Positions 6,426 through 14,094 are shown, numbered from the stretch's first letter. The stretch: DNA of 14,242 nucleotides from an uncultured Bacilli bacterium (GCA_947630885.1 CANRJI010000020.1:1-14242); one strand, 5' to 3'. Notes: generated by a model from the sequence alone, not told the origin. Translations and numbers: made by a program.

Positions 6426-7829
6426 ATGAATACATATGATAAAGCACTTAAAAAAATTGAACACGATAAGAAATGTCTCTGTCCATGCATAGTTCCCATA
6501 TCTCAAGGCTTAACTGGTCCAACAGGTCCAACGGGCCCAAGTGGAATTAGTCCAACTATTTTAGGCTCTTATGATACAAAAGAAGCCTTTTTAGAAGCAC
6601 ATCCTACTGGTGAGCCTGGCAATTGTTACATAGTTGGCGAAGATTTATATATATGGTCAGTTTCATCAAATGAATGGAACGATGTCGGAAATATGCGAGG
6701 ACCTATTGGTGAAGTTGGCCCTCAAGGACTTCAAGGCCCTCCAGGAGATCAAGGTGTTATGGGTCCTCAAGGGCCTCAAGGCGTTCAGGGGCCTCAAGGT
6801 TTACCTGGCGATATTGGGCCAACAGGCCCTCAGGGACCGATAGGACCTCAGGGGAAGCAAGGAGAAATAGGACCAGCTGGGCCAACAGGTCCAAGCGGTA
6901 CTAGTGTAACTATTTTAGGATATTATGATACCTTTCAGGAATTAGAAGCAAATCATCCCGAGGGAAGTATTGGTCAATCTTATTTGGTTGGTTCCAATTT
7001 ATATGTTTGGTCCGATGAAAACTCTAAGTGGGAAGATGTTGGTGTAATTCGTGGCCCTCAAGGTCTTCAAGGGGAGAGAGGCCCTCAAGGAGAAGCAGGA
7101 CCTCCAGGTCCAGAAGGTCCCAAAGGAGAAAAAGGAGATCAAGGTCTTCAGGGAATTCGTGGTCTTCAAGGGGAAAGAGGACCACAAGGTGAGCAAGGCG
7201 AACCTGGAATTCAAGGGCCTCGTGGTTTACAAGGACCAGAAGGCCCTCCTGGTGAACAAGGAAAGCAAGGCGTTCAAGGACCTAAAGGTGATACTGGGCC
7301 AATGGGACCAGCAGGACCTCAAGGACCAGCAGGCTCACTAGAAATACCTACCGGCTTTTTTGTAACAACAAGTGAAGACCTTTTGGGTAGTGATGGAGTA
7401 GTACCGACGGGAGAGCGAGTACCTCTTAGGATAACGGTCCAAGATAGTGATGGTCGTTATTACTTAAGCGATGTGAATAATACTATTACTTTCTTAAAGG
7501 AAGGATTATATAAAGTGACATTTACAGTCGTTGCTCATGCGGTTAAGCAAGAACCTGCAGTTCAAGGTCAAACGGTTATCTCGCTTGGATTTAAAAAGAT
7601 TGATGAAGATCCAGTCTACGTGGCTTGTTCTGTTTGGGGTAGCACTTCGATGTCATCGGTCCTTGTGGGACAGGGAATTATTAATTTACCTTATTCGAAA
7701 CAATTATTTGAATTAGTTAATTTAAGTAAAGTTAGTATTTCTGTTCAAAGTCCTGGTTTAAATTATTTAAGTACGGAATCTTCTTTTGCTAGTCCAGTTG
7801 TCAGTATTATGATTGAAGCATTAAAGTAA
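6426..7829 (+). CDS. Collagen-like surface or spore-type protein with C1q/BclA-like C-terminal domain
   Basis: 467 residues. A 27-residue basic, Cys-rich head (KKCLCPC at 15-21) has no hydrophobic signal peptide. Three uninterrupted Gly-X-Y blocks follow: 4 triplets at 28-40, 22 triplets from 92 to ~158, and 31 triplets from 210 to ~303. They are separated by two copies of a ~50-residue module (41-90 and 159-208) with the pattern TILG.YDT, then HP.G..G..Y.VG..LY.W, then W.DVG..RGP. Residues 304-467 form a beta-rich globular domain, reminiscent of the C1q/TNF or BclA C-terminal fold that trimerises collagen stalks. Collagen-like proteins of this plan form filaments on spores or cells; BclA-type spore proteins also lack a Sec signal. 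There is no sortase signal or membrane helix. A spore role is inference only, since no sporulation gene is in view. Confidence 0.85.
   Translation: MNTYDKALKKIEHDKKCLCPCIVPISQGLTGPTGPTGPSGISPTILGSYDTKEAFLEAHPTGEPGNCYIVGEDLYIWSVSSNEWNDVGNMRGPIGEVGPQGLQGPPGDQGVMGPQGPQGVQGPQGLPGDIGPTGPQGPIGPQGKQGEIGPAGPTGPSGTSVTILGYYDTFQELEANHPEGSIGQSYLVGSNLYVWSDENSKWEDVGVIRGPQGLQGERGPQGEAGPPGPEGPKGEKGDQGLQGIRGLQGERGPQGEQGEPGIQGPRGLQGPEGPPGEQGKQGVQGPKGDTGPMGPAGPQGPAGSLEIPTGFFVTTSEDLLGSDGVVPTGERVPLRITVQDSDGRYYLSDVNNTITFLKEGLYKVTFTVVAHAVKQEPAVQGQTVISLGFKKIDEDPVYVACSVWGSTSMSSVLVGQGIINLPYSKQLFELVNLSKVSISVQSPGLNYLSTESSFASPVVSIMIEALK
6510..7335 (+). repeat. Collagen triplet-coding repetitive DNA
   Basis: Short imperfect 9-nt periodic repeats of the type GGNCCTCAAGG encode the Gly-X-Y blocks, interrupted by two diverged ~150-bp copies of the spacer module. 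Local GC is clearly above the neighbouring genes because of Gly and Pro codons. Such DNA is prone to length change by slippage or recombination. Confidence 0.8.
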
Positions 7830-7837
7830 TTATAAGT

Positions 7838-7859
7838 AGACTACATATGTAGTCTTTTT
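7838..7859 (+). terminator. Intrinsic terminator after the collagen-like gene
   Basis: AGACTACATATGTAGTCT (7838-7855) is a perfect 18-bp palindrome that forms a 7-bp stem with an ATAT loop, and it is followed by T's to 7859. It lies only 4 nt before the -35 of the csoR promoter, so it insulates the copper operon from upstream reading. Confidence 0.85.
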
Positions 7860-7862
7860 GTC

Positions 7863-7891
7863 TTGACAATACCCCTAGGGGGTATTATAAT
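7863..7891 (+). promoter_or_regulatory. csoR-copA promoter with embedded CsoR operator
   Basis: TTGACA (7863-7868) and TATAAT (7886-7891) are both perfect sigma-A hexamers with a 17-bp spacer. The spacer (7869-7885) is ATACCCCTAGGGGGTAT, a near-perfect inverted repeat of the TACCCC..GGGGTA type known as the CsoR copper operator. Repressor bound there would sit between the two hexamers and block RNA polymerase. Cu(I) binding to CsoR would release it and induce both genes. Seen: promoter and repeat. Known: operator type. Inferred: autoregulation here. Confidence 0.92.
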
Positions 7892-7907
7892 GTAAATGGT
7901 GATATTA

Positions 7908-8195
7908 ATGAATGAAGAAGTAAAATTGACTAATCGTTCTCCTAAATTAAAAAAGGATTTTATGAGAAGATTAAAAATTGTTGAAGGTCAAGTTCGTGGA
8001 GTAGAAAAAATGCTTGAAGATGATCGTTATTGTGGTGATGTACTGATTCAGATTTCGGCGATTAATAAATCACTTAAAAGTCTTGCTAGTGAAATATTAA
8101 GAAATCATATGGCTACTTGCGTTGTCAAAGATATTAAATCTGATAATTTAGATACTATTGATGAAGTAATAGATTTAATAAGGAGGTTGGACTGA
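7908..8195 (+). CDS. csoR: CsoR-family copper-sensing transcriptional repressor
   Basis: A 95-residue all-helical DUF156 (CsoR/RcnR/FrmR) repressor. Counting from the ATG at 7908, the family signature RRLK.VEGQVRG is in helix 1, and the Cu(I) ligands are C42, H67 and C71, with Y41 beside the first Cys. The ligand spacing of 25 and 4 residues matches copper-type CsoR, as opposed to nickel or formaldehyde sensors. It binds DNA as a tetramer without a helix-turn-helix. The start at 7908 is preferred: the upstream in-frame ATG at 7896 lies 5 nt after the -10 and would be at or before the transcription start. The start used here has only a weak GGTGA (7899-7902 region) and a very short leader. It overlaps copA by one base and is the first gene of the operon. 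Confidence 0.95.
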   Translation: MNEEVKLTNRSPKLKKDFMRRLKIVEGQVRGVEKMLEDDRYCGDVLIQISAINKSLKSLASEILRNHMATCVVKDIKSDNLDTIDEVIDLIRRLD

Positions 8196-10405
8196 TGAAA
8201 AAAATAATTTTGCGAATTGGTGGAATGAGTTGTAGTGCTTGTTCTTCTGGATTAGAAAAATATTTAAATAAACAAAAGGGTATTCAAAGTGCTAGTGTCA
8301 ATCTTGTTTTAGGAGAGGCTACTATCGAATATGATGAAAAGTTATCGCTTAAAGATATTGAGAAATATGTTGAAGAAGCAGGTTTTGAAAGTTTAGGCTT
8401 GGATGATGAAAAGAAAGAAGAACCAAAAAAAAGCCATAAATTAGTAGCTTTGATAATCTTTACTATTTTATTAGTATTCTTATTATATATATCGATGGGA
8501 AAAATGTTAAATTTAAAAATTATTTCTATCTTTGATATGAATATCCACCCTTATATTTATTTGACGATGATGATAATTTTAACGATACCATTTTTAGTAT
8601 ATGGTTTTGATATTTTTAAGAGTGGATTAAAACATGCTCTTCATAAAATGCCTAATATGGATACATTGGTATCATTGGGTGCTATTACTTGTTTTGGATA
8701 TAGCCTTTATAATAGCGTAATGTTCTTTTTAGGAAAAAGTATGAATATTCATGACCTTTATTTTGAATCGAGTGCGGTTATTATTTATTTTATTAAATTA
8801 GGTCGCTTTATTGAAGGAAAAAGTAAGGAAAAAACCAAAGAAGCTTTAAAAGAACTTGTTCAAATAACTCCTAAGAGCGCTCTTTTAAAAACAGAAACAG
8901 GAAGCAAAGAAGTATCATTAGATGAAGTTAAAAAAGGTGATATATTAATTTGTAAACCTGGTCATAAAGTAGCTGCTGATGGAAAAATTATTAAAGGAGC
9001 ATCACATTTTGATGAAGCTTTTATAACAGGAGAATCTCTTCCTGTAAAGAAAAGTAAAACGGATTTTGTTATTGCGGGAAGTATGAATTTAGATGGTTAT
9101 ATTGAATATGAGGTAGATAAAGTAGGGCGTGAATCAACTATTTCAGAAATAGTTAGATTAGTAACTGAGTCTTCAAATAGTAAATCGAAAGTTCAATCAC
9201 TTGCGGACAAAATATGTTGTTATTTTGTTCCTTCGGTTGTTATAATCGCTTTGATTACTTTTTTCGGTCATCTATTATTTAAATATTCACTAAGTACATC
9301 TTTAATTGCAGGGGTTACTGTTTTAGTTACAGCTTGTCCATGCTCTTTAGGTTTAGCAACGCCACTTGCTATTGTTGTAAGCGAAGGGATATGTGCTAAA
9401 AATGGTATTTTAGTTAAGAGCAGTGAAGCACTTGAAAAGGCATATAAAGCAGATACGATTGTTTTTGATAAGACGGGAACTCTTACTTATGGTACGCTAA
9501 AAATAGCAAAAATTTTTAATTATAGTGAATATAATGATAAAGCGTTATTAAGTATTATAGCTAGTATCGAAGATAAGTCAGAACATCCTATTGCAAAAGC
9601 ATTCGTTAATTATCAGAAAGAACATAAATTATCACTAGTGGAAATTGATAATTTTGAAAATATTTCAGGAATTGGTATTACTGGTGTTTATAATAAGAAA
9701 AAAATAGCAATTGGAAGTTCAAAATTATTGGAAAGCCTTTCGATAAAAAATGAATATATGAAAGATCAAGAAAAGCTAACTGAACTTGGGAATAGTCTTG
9801 TATATGTTATTGAAGGAAAGAAAGTAATTGCTTTAATTGGCGTAAGTGACATTGTTCGTCCTAGTGCAAAAACGGCCATTAAGAAATTAAAAAAGCTAGG
9901 AAAAAAAGTAATTATGCTAACTGGTGATAACGATAAAACCGCTCATATTATTGCCAAAGAAATAGGAATTACTGATGTCATAGCTAACGTTATGCCAAAA
10001 AAGAAAAGTGAAGTTATTAGTAATCTTATGGATGAAGGAAGAAATGTTATGATGATTGGCGATGGTATAAATGATGCTCCTAGTTTAACGACTGCTACTA
10101 CGGGGGTCAGTTTGAGTAGTGGAACAGATATTGCAACGGACTCTTCTGATATAATACTTTTGGGTGATAACCTTGAAAAAATTATTTCTTTAATTAAAAT
10201 TAGTCATAAAACTTTAAGTGTTATCAAAGAAAATTTATTTTGGGCTTTCTTTTACAATACTTGCATGCTTGTCATAGCAACAGGGCTGTTAAGTTCATTG
10301 GGAATTAAACTTGATGTCATGTTTGCTAGTTTGGCTATGATGATAAGTAGTTTAACGGTCGTCTTTAATTCTCTTAGGTTAAAACTATGGAGAGAAAAGA
10401 AGTAG
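8195..10405 (+). CDS. copA: Copper-exporting P1B-type ATPase
   Basis: 736 residues, an integral membrane Cu(I) pump. A single N-terminal heavy-metal-associated domain carries MSCSAC (C13, C16). Eight membrane helices are expected. Visible P-type landmarks are TGES at 278-281 (actuator), the metal-site CPC at 381-383 in helix 6, phosphorylation site DKTGTLT with D425, HP at 464-465 (nucleotide domain) and GDGINDAP from 622. YN in helix 7 (WAFFYN) and M..SS..VV.NSLRL in helix 8 are the Cu(I)-type (P1B-1) signature. AGGAGG (8181-8186) lies 8 nt before the start, and the ATG shares its A with the csoR TGA stop, so the two are coupled. It would be induced by copper through CsoR. No copZ chaperone gene is in the window. 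Length is ordinary for a one-HMA CopA, and no key residue is missing. Confidence 0.96.
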   Translation: MKKIILRIGGMSCSACSSGLEKYLNKQKGIQSASVNLVLGEATIEYDEKLSLKDIEKYVEEAGFESLGLDDEKKEEPKKSHKLVALIIFTILLVFLLYISMGKMLNLKIISIFDMNIHPYIYLTMMIILTIPFLVYGFDIFKSGLKHALHKMPNMDTLVSLGAITCFGYSLYNSVMFFLGKSMNIHDLYFESSAVIIYFIKLGRFIEGKSKEKTKEALKELVQITPKSALLKTETGSKEVSLDEVKKGDILICKPGHKVAADGKIIKGASHFDEAFITGESLPVKKSKTDFVIAGSMNLDGYIEYEVDKVGRESTISEIVRLVTESSNSKSKVQSLADKICCYFVPSVVIIALITFFGHLLFKYSLSTSLIAGVTVLVTACPCSLGLATPLAIVVSEGICAKNGILVKSSEALEKAYKADTIVFDKTGTLTYGTLKIAKIFNYSEYNDKALLSIIASIEDKSEHPIAKAFVNYQKEHKLSLVEIDNFENISGIGITGVYNKKKIAIGSSKLLESLSIKNEYMKDQEKLTELGNSLVYVIEGKKVIALIGVSDIVRPSAKTAIKKLKKLGKKVIMLTGDNDKTAHIIAKEIGITDVIANVMPKKKSEVISNLMDEGRNVMMIGDGINDAPSLTTATTGVSLSSGTDIATDSSDIILLGDNLEKIISLIKISHKTLSVIKENLFWAFFYNTCMLVIATGLLSSLGIKLDVMFASLAMMISSLTVVFNSLRLKLWREKK

Positions 10406-10406
10406 T

Positions 10407-10428
10407 AAATCATCATATTAAATGATTT
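10407..10428 (+). terminator. Weak hairpin after copA, possible terminator
   Basis: AAATCAT (10407-10413) pairs with ATGATTT (10422-10428), starting one base after the copA stop. Only a short T stretch follows, so termination would be inefficient at best. A second inverted repeat, TAGTTTT (10452-10458) with AAAACTA (10467-10473), lies downstream and has no T tail. The rest of the gap to 10521 shows nothing else recognisable. Confidence 0.35.
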
Positions 10429-10521
10429 TAAATGTGGATAACCTCCTGCAATAGTTTTTAGGAATTAAAACTAATATAAGTCATAATATATAGCAAGTCT
10501 TTATTAAGATTAGAGTTATGC

Positions 10522-10550
10522 TTGACAAACAAATAGAAAAGTGCTAATAT
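10522..10550 (+). promoter_or_regulatory. Strong promoter of the adhesin-sortase operon
   Basis: TTGACA (10522-10527), a 17-bp spacer, then TAATAT (10545-10550) preceded by TGC (extended -10, TGCTAATAT). Start would be near 10557, giving a ~25-nt leader with GGGAGG at 10568-10573, 8 nt before the ATG at 10582. No operator-like repeat overlaps it. Confidence 0.85.
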
Positions 10551-10581
10551 ATATAACCGATTTCAAAGGGAGGTTTTGATT

Positions 10582-12147
10582 ATGAAATTAAAGAAAATAT
10601 TTTTAAGTTTAATTGCCATGGTCGGAATATTATTTGGCAGTGTCGCATTAGCTCAAACTACTGCACCAGATAGTTTTATTGTTGACTCGAAAGATTTACA
10701 ACACATTATACAGGCGTCTAAATATTTAGGCGGTGGTGATCTTGGAGTAAGAGTTAAAATTAATACTGATGGGCAATACATATATTGTACAGAAAGTCAT
10801 GATCTATCTGTATCAAGTGGTACACAAAAATATACTTTAAGTAAGGAATTGGATGCTAGATTTGCTTATGTTTTGGCTAATGGTTATCCAAATAAGCATA
10901 TAACTGGCGATGATGATGAAGATTATCTTATTACAGCTTTTTCAATTTGGTACTTAATTAATCCTGAAGATCCTTATCTTGAACCTCTTGATATTGATAA
11001 TGGTACATATAGGGGTAATCCTAATAGTTTTGTAGTGGAAGTTGGAAAGTTAGTTAAAGCTGCTAGTAACTATACATACACGACACCAACAATTAAACTT
11101 AATGCATCAAGTACAGGTTTCACTTTATCAAGTGATAAAAAATATTATGTAAGTTCATCTCTTAGTGTTGCATCGACGGGAATAGTAGAAAACTACAAAG
11201 TAAGTTTAGAGAATGCTCCAAGTGGAACAATTGTTACTGATAAAGATGGTAATTCTAAAAGTGAATTTGCACCAAATGAAACTTTTATAGTAAAAGTTCC
11301 TGTAGCAAGTGTTAAATCATTAAATAGTGAATTTAAAGTTAATGTTAGTAGTAATGGTATTATCTATAAGGCATATTTATATACGCCAGAAGATGCTAAA
11401 TACCAGAATACGTGTGCTCTTTACAAGGATATAATTCCTTTAAATAGTTCATTAAGCTTAAAGTTAAGTATTAAAACTAGAGTAGAAATTAGTAAAATTG
11501 ATGCAACGACAGGAAAAGAACTTCCTGGTGCTAAATTAACTGTTAAAAATTCAGCAGGGAAGGTAGTTGATAGTTGGGTATCAACTAATAGTGTGCATGT
11601 CATTGAAGGATTAGAGCCAGGTAAGTATACGCTTACTGAGGAATATGCTCCTGAAGGATATGTATTAAGTAAAGAAACAGTTGTGTTTGAAGTTAAATTA
11701 AACGGAAATGTAACGAAAGTTGTTATGAAAAACTCTCCAGAAGAGAAAAAATCTACATATATTAGTAAAAGAGATGTTACAACTGGTGAAGAATTAGAAG
11801 GGGCTCATTTAGAGTTATATGATGCTAATAATGAATTGGTAGAAGCATGGGTATCAGGTAAAGAACCGCATGAAATTGTTGGCTTAAAACCTGGTAAGTA
11901 CTTCTTAAAAGAAATATTAGCACCAGAAGGATATGAATTAAGTGAAGAAGTGGTAGAATTTACAGTTAATAAAGATGGTAGTGTCGATGGAACTGTTATT
12001 ATGTATAACAAACCTGAAACAATCATTGAAGTTCCAAGCACTTCATCATTTAAAACTATGACAGCATCTTTAATTGGTATTATTATTATTGGTTTAGGAT
12101 CAATGATAATATACAAAAATTATAAGAAAAATGAAACAGAAATATAA
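10582..12147 (+). CDS. Sortase-anchored thioester-domain adhesin with two SpaA/CnaB isopeptide domains
   Basis: 521 residues from the ATG at 10582 (GGGAGG 8 nt upstream; the in-frame TTG at 10576 is too close to it). A signal peptide ends at A24 (ALA, then Q25). Residues ~35-170 resemble a TED: C69 in YCTES, 'YVLANGYPNK', and 'ITAFSIWYL', where the family normally has TQ.AIW. The thioester Gln is therefore apparently A119. Residues ~172-300 form a beta-rich stalk. Two SpaA-like CnaB domains follow with the isopeptide triad: K305, E353, N384 and K396, E444, N476. The end has VPSTSS (484-489), a membrane helix and a basic tail (KNYKK), a sortase signal of LPXTG type. TED-CnaB proteins are host or matrix adhesins on Gram-positive cells. 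No YPKN-type pilin motif is evident, so a monomeric adhesin is likelier than a pilin. The next gene is a sortase overlapping by 17 nt, probably dedicated to it. Confidence 0.88.
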   Translation: MKLKKIFLSLIAMVGILFGSVALAQTTAPDSFIVDSKDLQHIIQASKYLGGGDLGVRVKINTDGQYIYCTESHDLSVSSGTQKYTLSKELDARFAYVLANGYPNKHITGDDDEDYLITAFSIWYLINPEDPYLEPLDIDNGTYRGNPNSFVVEVGKLVKAASNYTYTTPTIKLNASSTGFTLSSDKKYYVSSSLSVASTGIVENYKVSLENAPSGTIVTDKDGNSKSEFAPNETFIVKVPVASVKSLNSEFKVNVSSNGIIYKAYLYTPEDAKYQNTCALYKDIIPLNSSLSLKLSIKTRVEISKIDATTGKELPGAKLTVKNSAGKVVDSWVSTNSVHVIEGLEPGKYTLTEEYAPEGYVLSKETVVFEVKLNGNVTKVVMKNSPEEKKSTYISKRDVTTGEELEGAHLELYDANNELVEAWVSGKEPHEIVGLKPGKYFLKEILAPEGYELSEEVVEFTVNKDGSVDGTVIMYNKPETIIEVPSTSSFKTMTASLIGIIIIGLGSMIIYKNYKKNETEI

Positions 12148-12769
12148 TTTAAAATACCACGTAGCAGCGGGAGTAATACTAATAATTGGTGGAACTCTCG
12201 CTTTGCTTTCTGATTATATAAAAGAAAAAAGAGATGTTGTTTTTAGTGAAATGAATCTAGCTTTATCTTTACCCGTTTTGACTGAAGAAGTTGGAGAGGA
12301 AGAGATTAATAATTCTGCTGTTCTCGATGAAGAAAAACCAGTTTTTGATGAATCTAATACATATGAAGAATATCTTGGTGTTATAGATATACCTAAAATA
12401 GGTTTATATCGAGGTTTTTATCGAAAAGAATCCAGTTTAAATAATGTTAAGTTTAATCTTTACGTTCATCCTACTTCTGATTATCCGGATGTACAAAATG
12501 GAAATCTAATTATTGCTGGACATTCTGGTAATTATAACAATAGTTATTTTGGAAATTTGTATCAATTAGTAATTGGAGACACGGTTACTATTCACTACAA
12601 TAATGCAAATTATGCATATCAAATTGTTGATATTTATAATGAAAAAAAGACGGGTACAGTAAGAATTTTCCGCAACAAAGAAAAAAGTGTTTTGACATTA
12701 ATTACTTGTACTAAAGATGATGAAAGTCATCAAACAATATATATTGCTGAATTAATTAGTATTGCGTAA
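12131..12769 (+). CDS. Sortase, probably dedicated to the upstream adhesin
   Basis: 212 residues: an N-terminal membrane helix at ~8-28 with a Lys-rich cytoplasmic start, an acidic spacer (~45-80), then the sortase beta-barrel from 'YLGVIDIPKIGL' onward. The catalytic His is H131 (IAGHSG) and the nucleophile is C193 (LITC). The Arg normally found a few residues after Cys, just before the last strand, appears to be Q201 (HQTIYIAEL). Sortases cut LPXTG-like signals and join the protein to peptidoglycan or a pilin; the likely substrate is the VPSTS signal of the preceding protein. The gene overlaps the adhesin by 17 nt and has no Shine-Dalgarno (only AAGAAAA before the ATG), so translation is probably coupled. 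The sortase subclass cannot be settled from sequence reading alone. Confidence 0.9.
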   Translation: MKQKYNLKYHVAAGVILIIGGTLALLSDYIKEKRDVVFSEMNLALSLPVLTEEVGEEEINNSAVLDEEKPVFDESNTYEEYLGVIDIPKIGLYRGFYRKESSLNNVKFNLYVHPTSDYPDVQNGNLIIAGHSGNYNNSYFGNLYQLVIGDTVTIHYNNANYAYQIVDIYNEKKTGTVRIFRNKEKSVLTLITCTKDDESHQTIYIAELISIA

Positions 12770-12792
12770 AATTATATAAAGGGGGTGAGAAA

Positions 12793-14079
12793 ATGACTTA
12801 TTTATCTATTATTGAAAAATTAAGAATTTTATATGATATGTTAGTGGACTTTAAGGTTGTGTCAGTATTTCTTATTCTAATACTACTAGCTACTATTGTT
12901 TATGGTTTTAAAAAGATGTCTAATAAAAATTATATTATCTTTGTTACTATTTCTTTTTTAGCAATGTTTGGTATTAGTATATTTAGTAATTATAAAACTT
13001 TATCTAATACTTTTGATAATTTTGCAACACTTTTCTTTCGTAATATTTACTTTCCATCTATTTATGTTTACATTGGTGTATGGGTAGTAAGTTTCGTTAT
13101 GTTTATTATTAGTATTTTTAATGTAATGACTAAAAAAGTGTACAAAATTATAAATACTAGTATGTTTGTTATAAATAATCTCTTATTTGTCATAATTTTA
13201 AATATAATAGCTAAAAATAAAATAGACATTTTCTCAATGAATTCTTTGTATACTAATACTAATTTGGTAGCTATCTTAGAAATAAGCATGGGTGTATGTG
13301 TTTTATGGTGTATATCTTTAATTATTACTTACATAACTAATACTGTATGTGATCGTTTATCATATAGAAAGTCACATAGCCTTGCTAAAGCTTATAATCA
13401 AGAATTAGTAATAAATAATACTGAAGATTATAAAAATATATTAGATGTTAATGTAAATACTGATGAAAGTTTAGAAAATTCTATGATAGGCACTGATATG
13501 ACAAATAATCTTACACCTATTGAAGCTATAGGTAGTGAGGAAATGCAAAATGATATATTAGAGACGATTTCAGTTGATGTGCCTGCCCATAATATAGAAA
13601 ATACTGAAGTTAATGAGCAATTATCATTTAATGATATTTTAAATAATATAGCACCGGTAACTTATTATGATAATAATGTTGACACTGCACAATATAATTT
13701 AGTTAATCCTCAGCAAATATATGAGGAAAAATATTATAATGCTAAGTTAGATAGTCGAGAGCAAATTACTGAAATAAGCAATAATATAGGTAATCAAGAA
13801 GAGATTATTGAAATAAACGATAATGTAGATAATAATATTTCTCTAAATGATTTAATTGAAGAATCACAAATAGAGATTGAAGAACCTGTTACGAAAGTTC
13901 AAAGTGGATATACACAAGAAGATTATCGTAAGGCTCTTGAAATGTTGAACACATTAAAGTCATATTCACATGGTTCAGATGTTAACATTGATGATGCTAT
14001 TGCTATTAGTTTAATTAGTAATTATAGTATTGATGATTGCTTAAAGTTTAAGAAAATTCTAGAGAGTAATTTGAATTAA
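12793..14079 (+). CDS. Unrecognised five-helix membrane protein with long acidic tail
   Basis: 428 residues; I do not recognise the family. Five hydrophobic helices are visible at ~21-40, 46-64, 88-112, 118-140 and 158-182. Positive loops after helix 1 (FKKMSNK), helix 3 (MTKKVYK) and helix 5 (RLSYRK) suggest the N-terminus is outside and the C-terminus inside. Residues ~190-365 are Asn/Glu/Asp/Ile-rich, low in complexity and probably extended. The last ~55 residues (from SGYTQEDYRKAL) look like a compact helical domain. AGGGGGTGAG precedes the ATG closely, and the gene follows the sortase by 23 nt, with no promoter or terminator between them. It is therefore co-transcribed with the adhesin and sortase. 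A role in presentation or control of the adhesin is possible by context only. Its own stop lies within the operon terminator. Confidence 0.8.
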   Translation: MTYLSIIEKLRILYDMLVDFKVVSVFLILILLATIVYGFKKMSNKNYIIFVTISFLAMFGISIFSNYKTLSNTFDNFATLFFRNIYFPSIYVYIGVWVVSFVMFIISIFNVMTKKVYKIINTSMFVINNLLFVIILNIIAKNKIDIFSMNSLYTNTNLVAILEISMGVCVLWCISLIITYITNTVCDRLSYRKSHSLAKAYNQELVINNTEDYKNILDVNVNTDESLENSMIGTDMTNNLTPIEAIGSEEMQNDILETISVDVPAHNIENTEVNEQLSFNDILNNIAPVTYYDNNVDTAQYNLVNPQQIYEEKYYNAKLDSREQITEISNNIGNQEEIIEINDNVDNNISLNDLIEESQIEIEEPVTKVQSGYTQEDYRKALEMLNTLKSYSHGSDVNIDDAIAISLISNYSIDDCLKFKKILESNLN

Positions 14080-14092
14080 TTACTCTCTTTTA
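14061..14092 (+). terminator. Intrinsic terminator of the adhesin operon, overlapping the stop codon
   Basis: AGAGAGTAATT (14061-14071) pairs perfectly with AATTACTCTCT (14078-14088) around a 6-nt loop, followed by TTTTAT. The left arm encodes the last residues of the membrane protein and the stop codon (14077-14079) falls in the hairpin, so a ribosome reaching the end could influence folding. Confidence 0.85.
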
Positions 14093-14094
14093 TA

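Noticed and set aside
6634..7341. Open + strand frames in other registers inside the collagen-like gene (for example 6634-6843 and 7051-7341)
   Set aside because: They arise from the Gly-X-Y triplet periodicity, which avoids stops in all frames. They lack ribosome-binding sites and give biased, repetitive peptides.
8193..8195. Mollicute code with UGA read as tryptophan
   Set aside because: csoR ends at TGA exactly where the family ends and where copA starts. Tryptophans in conserved motifs are all TGG, and the organism has a sortase and sorting signal that imply a cell wall.
10576..10578. TTG start for the TED adhesin
   Set aside because: It is only 2 nt from the GGGAGG. The ATG at 10582 has ideal 8-nt spacing and begins a normal signal peptide.
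10873..10884. YPNK in the adhesin as a possible YPKN-type pilin motif
   Set aside because: It lies in the conserved NGYP turn of the thioester domain and is not in the order or place of a pilin motif. No second pilin gene accompanies it.
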